Of a DNA stretch of 64,000 nt, positions 58,378 to 64,000 are shown piece by piece. The DNA comes from Roseomonas indoligenes. Lineage in GTDB: Bacteria; Pseudomonadota; Alphaproteobacteria; Acetobacterales; Acetobacteraceae. The stretch spans positions 62,001-126,000 of the forward strand of contig NZ_JAGIZA010000013.1 of the NCBI RefSeq assembly GCF_017813365.1, in the 5' to 3' direction. Both the position numbers and the translations under genes were made by a program. Positions within the stretch are counted from its first letter, which is position 1. Each line of letters begins with the position of its first letter. The notes beneath the pieces are model-generated. The model searched no databases. It saw nothing but the letters and a program-made list of their open reading frames with translations, and was not told where the DNA came from.

Positions 58378-59238
58378 ATGTCCGATAGCCACCCGACCCC
58401 GCCCTTGCCCGAGCAGCAGCAGCCCATCCCCGGAACCACCGAGGCGATGAGCCCGCGCCCAGACCACGGCGAGAGCAGCTACCGTGGATCAGGCCGCCTC
58501 GCGGGCAAGGCGGCCCTGATAACCGGTGCGGACAGCGGGACTGGCCGTGCCGTCGCGATCGCCTTCGCGCGCGAGGGAGCAGATGTCCTGATCGCCTATC
58601 TGAACGAGGATGAGGACGCGCGGGAAACCGCCCGTTGGGTGGAGGAAGCCGGCCGCAAGGCGGTGCTGGTTCCCGGCGATATCTCCGAGCGCGCGCATTG
58701 CGAGGCGATCGTCGCGAAGGCGGTAGAGGCGTTCGGGCGCATCGACGTGCTGGTGAACAACGCCGCGCACCAGAGGACCTTCGAGTCCATCGAGGAGATC
58801 CCGGACGAGGAGTGGGACCTCACTTTCAAGACGAACATCTACGCGATGTTCCGCATCACCAAGGCCGCGGTGAAGCATATGAAGCCCGGCAGCTCCATCA
58901 TCAACACCACCTCGATCAACGAGGACAAGCCCACGCCGCAGTTGCTGGCCTATGCGACCACCAAGGGCGCCATCGCCAACTTCACCGCCGGCCTGGCCCA
59001 GCTTCTCGCGGAAAAGGGCATCCGCGCCAACAGCGTCGCGCCGGGCCCAATCTGGACACCCCTGATCCCCTCCACCATGCCGGCGGAGAAGGTGAAGAGC
59101 TTTGGTCAGCAGACCCCGATGAAGCGCCCCGGCCAGCCCGCTGAACTCGCCCCCGTTTACGTGCTGCTGGCCTCGGACGAGGCAAGCTACGTCTCCGGTG
59201 CCATGATCCCCGTCACGGGTGGGCAGCCGGTTCTGTAG
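58378..59238 (+). CDS. SDR-family oxidoreductase, YghA-like
   Basis: NAD(P)-dependent short-chain dehydrogenase. The 286-residue protein has an N-terminal extension typical of the YghA/general-stress group (PPLPEQQQPIPGTTEAMSPRPDHG), the cofactor loop LITGADSGTGRAVAIAFAREGADV (threonine where GADSGIGR is usual), VNNAAHQ, IINTTSINEDKPTPQLLAYATTKGA with catalytic serine, tyrosine and lysine, and a C-terminal VSGAMIPVTGGQP. AAGGAG lies 9 nt upstream of the ATG. It is monocistronic. Members often belong to general stress regulons; no EcfG-type promoter was recognised. Confidence 0.92.
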   Translation: MSDSHPTPPLPEQQQPIPGTTEAMSPRPDHGESSYRGSGRLAGKAALITGADSGTGRAVAIAFAREGADVLIAYLNEDEDARETARWVEEAGRKAVLVPGDISERAHCEAIVAKAVEAFGRIDVLVNNAAHQRTFESIEEIPDEEWDLTFKTNIYAMFRITKAAVKHMKPGSSIINTTSINEDKPTPQLLAYATTKGAIANFTAGLAQLLAEKGIRANSVAPGPIWTPLIPSTMPAEKVKSFGQQTPMKRPGQPAELAPVYVLLASDEASYVSGAMIPVTGGQPVL

Positions 59239-59663
59239 GCGCGCATCGGATCCTACCACGCGGGGATCGGGTGTCTTGAGGGAGGCTTCCTGGGCCCGGT
59301 CCGTGCTGCGGGGCAGTGCCGATGCTGGACCAGGAGCAGCAGGAAGGCGGGGTCAGCGCCGCATCGACACTGTGGCGCGGCCCAGCCACCTGAGGCGAAG
59401 AAAACGTGTGACCGAAGCCTGCATCGACCTGGCTGCCGCGACCAAGCCGGCCAGAGAGGTACGAGGGCCATGGCGGCGCGAGCCGGACCACTCGCCTGAC
59501 CTATTTGACTTGCTGGACGCGTGCTGGATGCGAACACTCCATCGGCACCCTTTGTCGCGACGGAGAGACCGCTGCGGCCAGTTGAGGCTCCCGCGTATCC
59601 CAGGTCAATGACGTGGTCAGCTGGCCTGGCTAGCTGTTGCGTTTCCTTGAAACGAGGCCTGCC
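59239..59663. other. Intergenic region
   Basis: About 425 nt in which I see no gene, clear terminator or repeat. Confidence 0.35.
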
Positions 59664-59888
59664 ATGGATATGAAGAAAGAGGATCTGGTCCAGGTTACTC
59701 ATATCGAGGTTCTGACCTGCTCGACCCGCGGCGAAGGCAATGTCGCGGAGTGCCGGACAACAGTGAACGTAGGGTATGAGACAGAGCGAGGCCCGGGCAC
59801 TGTACGGCTCACGGACGAGCGGAGCCGGGCACTCGGAATCTTCGACGCCCAACGTCACCGCCGCTGGATCCCCACTCCCACTCCCTGA
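59664..59888 (+). CDS. Small hypothetical protein
   Basis: A 74-residue soluble protein (MDMKKEDLVQVTHIEVLTCS) with two cysteines and a beta-rich pattern (ECRTTVNVGYETERGPGTVRL). Codon use looks like a real gene of the region. The start could also be 59637. It converges on the minus-strand operon at 59939 and has no recognised family. Confidence 0.4.
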   Translation: MDMKKEDLVQVTHIEVLTCSTRGEGNVAECRTTVNVGYETERGPGTVRLTDERSRALGIFDAQRHRRWIPTPTP

Positions 59889-59938
59889 TCGCCGCAGCCG
59901 CAGCCGCAGCAAGGGTCAAGAGCGGGTGATCGAGGGGG

Positions 59939-60580
59939 TCAGGTATCGCTGAACGAGGTCAGTTGAGCTACCCCGTGCGGCACCCAGGCGCCATCCTCTC
60001 TCGCGAAGAGCGTGCCCAGCACGGGCGTTGGCTTCGTGGCCACGGCCTGGACCACCCGCTCGATCAGAGCCTGCACCGAGAGGCAGCGGTCCGCCAGGTC
60101 GCCCAACTCATCGGGGCGGGACGGCACCTCGGCCCGGCTGAGGCCGATCCTGGATGGCTTCAGCTTCGTCACTATGAATACCGGCAGCCCGCTCCCATGC
60201 GCGCCGCACCAGCTCACCTCCCACGTGCCGTGCAGCAGGTTGTTGCGGGCCTGCTGCACGACCTCAAACTCGCTCGCGACCTGGTTCATGATGGAGAGGA
60301 TGTCCGGCCCCATCGTGGCGGGGAATTCGTAATCCTCGTCCGTGACGATCTGCCCCACCACGGCCCGGAACACCTGGAAAAGGGGCGCGGCCGTCATGAC
60401 GCTGCTGTGAAAGGCGATGTTGACGAGCTTCTCGTGGCGATGGCTCGCGGCGAGCATCCCGACCGTCGCCGTGCGTATGAGGTTGACCGTCTCCTCGAAC
60501 ACGGTGACGAAGCGGCCGAGCGCGGCATACTGCTCGGCCATCTCGGGGCTGCATGGCTGCTCGGTCGTGGCCTCGTTCAT
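59939..60580 (-). CDS. Hypothetical protein with HEPN-like RxxxxH motif
   Basis: A 213-residue, mostly helical soluble protein. It has a long N-terminal helix (EQYAALGRFVTVFEETVNLIRTATVGML), a central FEVVQQARNNLLHGTWEVSW, and a C-terminal helix with VQALIERVVQAVA. The ARNNLLHG segment places R and H four residues apart, as in the RX4-6H motif of HEPN domain proteins (often RNases or nucleotide-binding). No toxin/antitoxin partner is adjacent; instead its ATG overlaps the stop of the GH3 gene. HEPN membership is tentative, and function is unknown. Confidence 0.6.
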   Translation of the reverse strand: MNEATTEQPCSPEMAEQYAALGRFVTVFEETVNLIRTATVGMLAASHRHEKLVNIAFHSSVMTAAPLFQVFRAVVGQIVTDEDYEFPATMGPDILSIMNQVASEFEVVQQARNNLLHGTWEVSWCGAHGSGLPVFIVTKLKPSRIGLSRAEVPSRPDELGDLADRCLSVQALIERVVQAVATKPTPVLGTLFAREDGAWVPHGVAQLTSFSDT

Positions 60581-62139
60581 TCTTCCTCCTGTGACGCGGC
60601 GTGGCTACCGGGTGAAAACGGCATGCTGGAATGCTTCTGGTGCCAGACCAGCAGTTCCTCGAGCGGCCGGTCGTCCTGCACGATGCGCGGCACCTTGTTC
60701 TGTCCGCCAAGCTTGCCGCGCCGGCGCATCCAGGCCGCGAAGGCGCCCGGTGGAAGGAAGGTGATGCTCGGCGGCGCCAGGCGGCCATATTGCCTGTCAT
60801 CGCCGAAATTCGCGTTGCTGTGCCGCAGCGCCGCATCGAGCGACGCGGCGAAGCGCGCCGCATCGGCAGGGCCGGCGGCTTCGGCTGCCAGCCAGTGCGC
60901 GGGCGCGCGACCCTCGCGCGGGAATAGCGGGCCAAACATGAATTCGCCGACTTCGATTCCCACCGCGGCGGCTGCGGCCAGCACGCCCTCCTCGATCTGC
61001 TCGCCCGTCAGATGCTCCCCGAAGGCGTTCAGGAAGTAGGAGGTACGGCCGGTGACCAGCAGCCTCGGCGGCGCGCGGTCCACCAGCCGCACCGTATCGC
61101 CCAGCACGTAGGACCAGAGCCCGGCATTGGTGGTGAGGATGAGGGCGTAGTCCTGCCCCGGCTCCGCATTGCCGATCCAGTGGCGGGTGGGGTTGGGGCT
61201 GTCGACCTCGCCGATAGGGACGAACTCGAAGAAGATGCCGTTGTCCAGGAGCATCCGCATTCCCTGGCCGGGCAGCCGGTCCGCGACGGCGACGAAGCCC
61301 TCGCTTGCCGGATAGACCTCGCGCAGTTCGGCACGGCTCCCGGCGAGCAGCCGCTCGAACCCCGGGCGGAAGGGGTCGAAGCGCACACCGCCATGGACGA
61401 GCATTCCGAGGTTCGGAAAAAGGTCCGCAAGCCGCCGCTCCCCGCCGCCAGCGCGCTCGAGCAGGCGCTCGAAAAGGACAAGGAGCCAGGTCGGCGTTCC
61501 CCCGATCACGCGCAGGTCCTCGCGCAGCGCCGCCTCGGCCAGGCGCTCCACCTTGCGGTCCCAGTCCGGGATCAGCGCGATCTCCGCGGGCGGGAAGAGG
61601 CGGGAACGCGCCCACCACGGCACCTCGCGCTGGGCGATGCCCGAGAGGTCGCCGGCCTCCACGCCGGGGGCCAGCCGCATCAGGTCCGTGCTCCCGCCCA
61701 GCATCAGGCTCTTGCCGCCGAAGACGCGGCTCTCCGGCCGGTTCTCAAGGTGGTGTGTCAGCAGGTCCAGCGTGGCGCGGCGGTTGGACCGCGCCATGGC
61801 CCGCGTGACCGGGATGTGCTTCGTCCGCGCCCCGCTCGTGCCGGAGCTGAGCGCGTAGTAGGGGATGGTGCCCGGCCAGATCCGGTTCCGCACCACGGGA
61901 AAGGCGGGCTCGATCCAGTCCCGCCAGAAATCATCGAAGCGCCGCAGCGGAACTGCGGCCTGGTAATCCCGCACGCTGTGGATGGAGCGGAAGCCGTGCG
62001 CGCGGCCGAATTCCGTGCCCGCCGCCCTCCGGAGAAGCCGCCCGAGCGTTCGCTCCTGGGCGCGGACGGGGTCCAGCCGCCGCAGCCGCTCCAGGCGCTG
62101 CGCGGCGTAGAGGCGCAGCAGGGGTGTGGCGTCGATCAT
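60577..62139 (-). CDS. GH3-family acyl-acid amido synthetase
   Basis: Adenylate-forming enzyme; plant GH3 proteins join carboxylic acids (auxin, jasmonate) to amino acids. The 520-residue product shows GTEFGRAHGFRSIHSVRDYQAAVPLRRFDDF, the ATP motif YYALSSGTSGARTKHIPVT, EVYPASEGFVAV (motif with YPASEG), WSYVLGDTVRLVDRAPPRLLVTGRTSYFLNAFGEHLTGEQIEEGV, and a C-terminal HSNANFGDDRQYGRLAPPSITFL. The ATG at 62139 overlaps the acylase stop; its own stop overlaps the HEPN-like gene. In bacteria the substrates are rarely known. Its neighbour is an amidase family, suggesting amide metabolism. Confidence 0.92.
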   Translation of the reverse strand: MIDATPLLRLYAAQRLERLRRLDPVRAQERTLGRLLRRAAGTEFGRAHGFRSIHSVRDYQAAVPLRRFDDFWRDWIEPAFPVVRNRIWPGTIPYYALSSGTSGARTKHIPVTRAMARSNRRATLDLLTHHLENRPESRVFGGKSLMLGGSTDLMRLAPGVEAGDLSGIAQREVPWWARSRLFPPAEIALIPDWDRKVERLAEAALREDLRVIGGTPTWLLVLFERLLERAGGGERRLADLFPNLGMLVHGGVRFDPFRPGFERLLAGSRAELREVYPASEGFVAVADRLPGQGMRMLLDNGIFFEFVPIGEVDSPNPTRHWIGNAEPGQDYALILTTNAGLWSYVLGDTVRLVDRAPPRLLVTGRTSYFLNAFGEHLTGEQIEEGVLAAAAAVGIEVGEFMFGPLFPREGRAPAHWLAAEAAGPADAARFAASLDAALRHSNANFGDDRQYGRLAPPSITFLPPGAFAAWMRRRGKLGGQNKVPRIVQDDRPLEELLVWHQKHSSMPFSPGSHAASQEEE

Positions 62140-64000
62140 CGCGGCCTCAGCGTCGTGCGGTGGCGGAAGACGCGCGCGGCCCCGGCCTCCGAGAGCGGCA
62201 CCTCGACCCCCTCCCCCCGTTCCCACAGGGCGATCTGGTCCAGCGCGGTGTCGCTTCCCCACCAGCCATCCTGCCCGCCGAGCAGCGTCAGGCGATTGGC
62301 ATCGGGATTAGCGAGGTCGAAGGCATAGCGCGCCATGGAGCCGTAGGCGGCCGCGTGCCGGCCCGTGACGGGCCCGTGCGCAGTCTTCATCACGCTGTCC
62401 GTCGTGCCGGCGGCGGGCAGGTCGGCCGCGCGGAACCGCCGCCCCAGCAGGGGCAGGGCGCCGAAGGGGTGCTGCAGCCGCAGCCGGTGCAGGGCGCCCC
62501 AGCGGCCATGGGCGCGGAACGGTCCGGCCGCGCGCCGCAGCGCCCGCTGAAGGGCCTGCGCGAAGGTCTCGGGTGGGCACGCCGCGAAGCTCTCCAGCAG
62601 CAGCGTCCGCCCGCTCCAGACCGCGCCATAGGCCGCGCGCCGTGCCGGCGAGTGCAGAAGCCGCACCAGCTGACCGATCACCAGCTCGAAGGCGAGCGCG
62701 CCCGCCGAGGCCGCGTCATAGGACCCGTCCCATCCGCGCATTGCCCCGAGGAGCGCCGCCTGCCGCGCCGGGCGCGGCGGCAGGGCCCCGATGCGCTCCA
62801 GCAGGAGGTCTCGCAGGGGGAGGGCACCGGTCACGAGCACGTCGGTCTGCAGCGCCACCGCGTCATCCAGTCCCAGGGCCGGGCGGCTCCGCAGCAGCCC
62901 GGCCAGCCGCTCGGCCCGGTCCGGCGGCGAGAAGAACAGGCCGATGGGGACCGGCGATGCGCGCGGCCGGTCGTTGGCGGAGACGACGAAGCCCCGGGCC
63001 GGATCCACCTCGCGCGGCAGTTCGTCCCCGCTCGCCAGCCCGTCCCAGGCCGAGAGCGCCGCGGGCGGCATGACGGGCTCGGCCAGCGCGTCCTGCGTCC
63101 GGCGGGGCAGGTGGGCCGCGGTGACCTTGGCGATCCGCCCCTCCCGCGAGGCCAGCAGGAAGTTCTGCCCGGGGATGGCCAGGCCCGCCGTCGCCTCCAT
63201 CGCCTCGTCCAGGCTGCGCGCCGCGTTCAGGCGCAGAAGCGCCGTCATCTCGTCCGTTGCGTCATGGCCGACCCATCGGAAGGCGTGGGGTGGCCCTTCC
63301 ATCGGCACCGCATCGCCCAGGACGGGGCCGTAGGGCGTTTCACGGAAGGTGAAGGTGACGGGCCTCGCCCCCCGCACGGCCACGGTCTCCCTGCGCGCGG
63401 AGGCAACCTCCAGCGCCCCTTCCGGCAGGGCGAAGATGTCGGTGCTCGCCGCGTGCAGGTTGGTTCCGCCCCGGGCCAGCGCCGGGGAGCGCCCGATGGC
63501 CGCCACCGGCAGCCCCGGCAGCATCAGCCCGCAGAAGTGGAGGCCCGGCGAGCGGCAGGCGACGGCGATCCAGACATTCGGCACGGTGATCGGCAGGTGC
63601 GGATCCCCCCCGAGCACCGGGGCACCGCTGCGCGATCGTGCCGGCCCCACGGCCCAGGCATTGCTGCCGGAGCGCGACATCGCAGCGAGTTGCGCCAGCG
63701 CGTCCTCCGGCTCCGCGGCCGAGGCGCCCGTGCCATGGCGCAGCAGTTCCTGCCAGCATCCCGCCCATTCCGGCCCGCGGCGCAGCCCGAGCATGCGGAA
63801 CAGCAGCGGCCAGTTCACATCCGCCGAGAACAGGCGGCCCAGGCGCAGCACGTCGGCCACCGTCCAGGGCTCCGGCTCGATGGCCAGCACGCGGCATTCC
63901 AGTGGGGCGACGCGCGCACTGGCAGCGTAGTGGTTCACCCCCGCGACGAAGCCCTCGACCCAGTCGCGCGTGCCCGGCGGCAGCATCCGCTCGATCGCCG
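62136..64000 (-). CDS. Penicillin-acylase-family Ntn hydrolase (N-terminus beyond window)
   Basis: Amide hydrolase processed autocatalytically into two chains; relatives cleave penicillins, acyl-homoserine lactones or other N-acyl amides. The visible part reads ERMLPPGTRDWVEGFVAGVNHY at its start (alpha chain), then the processing point and N-terminal catalytic serine in SRSGSNAWAVGPARS, followed by VLGGDPHLPITVPNVW, FCGLMLPGLPVAAIGRS, and further beta-chain blocks VVSANDRP and TAHGPVTGRHAAAYGSMARYAFDL. The gene continues past 64000, so any signal peptide is not seen. It overlaps the GH3 gene by ATGA. Confidence 0.9.
   Translation of the reverse strand, partial: AIERMLPPGTRDWVEGFVAGVNHYAASARVAPLECRVLAIEPEPWTVADVLRLGRLFSADVNWPLLFRMLGLRRGPEWAGCWQELLRHGTGASAAEPEDALAQLAAMSRSGSNAWAVGPARSRSGAPVLGGDPHLPITVPNVWIAVACRSPGLHFCGLMLPGLPVAAIGRSPALARGGTNLHAASTDIFALPEGALEVASARRETVAVRGARPVTFTFRETPYGPVLGDAVPMEGPPHAFRWVGHDATDEMTALLRLNAARSLDEAMEATAGLAIPGQNFLLASREGRIAKVTAAHLPRRTQDALAEPVMPPAALSAWDGLASGDELPREVDPARGFVVSANDRPRASPVPIGLFFSPPDRAERLAGLLRSRPALGLDDAVALQTDVLVTGALPLRDLLLERIGALPPRPARQAALLGAMRGWDGSYDAASAGALAFELVIGQLVRLLHSPARRAAYGAVWSGRTLLLESFAACPPETFAQALQRALRRAAGPFRAHGRWGALHRLRLQHPFGALPLLGRRFRAADLPAAGTTDSVMKTAHGPVTGRHAAAYGSMARYAFDLANPDANRLTLLGGQDGWWGSDTALDQIALWERGEGVEVPLSEAGAARVFRHRTTLRPR

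Noticed and set aside
1-64000. CRISPR arrays, tRNA and rRNA genes
   Set aside because: No regularly spaced repeats, no cloverleaf ending in a TTC-containing T-arm, and no rRNA-like segments were recognised on either strand.

Overview
The window is about 70% GC chromosomal DNA from an alphaproteobacterium. Gene content (Bug-family solute-binding proteins, FkbM methyltransferases, a compact type II secretion locus, siderophore uptake with DUF3649/PepSY/DUF3325 partners) and codon use suggest a Roseomonas-like member of the Acetobacteraceae. This is an inference from family content; there is no rRNA or other taxonomic marker, and I found no tRNA gene and no CRISPR array.

Layout: 1-6.2 kb is housekeeping: aroE (cut by the window edge), an RhlE-like helicase, a Ca2+/H+ antiporter, gshB, a small membrane protein and argC. 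In front of argC lies what reads as a complete ribosome-mediated transcription attenuator: a promoter, an arginine-rich 36-residue leader peptide, mutually exclusive hairpins and an intrinsic terminator. I regard this as the most interesting feature here. 6.2-8 kb is a patch of broken transposases and two unknown genes. 8-13.2 kb is a LysR-controlled acyl-CoA dehydrogenase/CoA ligase/Bug operon. 13.2-17.3 kb holds a decayed RTX-type gene, an XRE regulator, an FkbM methyltransferase and a small exported protein.

17.3-29.2 kb is a type II secretion locus: gspO on the minus strand; gspE-F-H-I-J-L-M-N-D-K as an overlapping plus-strand operon; gspG inverted at the far end, divergent from a small lytic transglycosylase. 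29.2-35 kb holds an exported ferritin-like protein and a 1569-residue protein joining an FkbM methyltransferase to three GT4 glycosyltransferases. 35-43.2 kb has a cation/proton antiporter and an iron-siderophore locus: a TonB-dependent receptor behind a Fur-like box, a siderophore-esterase-like hydrolase, DUF3649, PepSY and DUF3325.

43.4-53.4 kb carries a second Bug protein, map with a TetR regulator, an SPFH protein coupled to an NAD-kinase-like protein, an exported amine oxidase/cytochrome c/RidA operon, an IS630 remnant and a class A beta-lactamase. 53.4-59.9 kb is a looser region of small genes, an IclR fragment, an Ldh-family dehydrogenase with a third Bug protein, and an SDR. The right end is a tightly overlapped minus-strand operon: penicillin-acylase-family protein (cut by the edge), GH3-family acyl-amide synthetase, and a protein with an HEPN-like RxxxxH motif.

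Most operons show 1-4 bp start/stop overlaps (ATGA or GTGA), which I used to choose starts. All functions are from reading motifs by eye; no database search was run.
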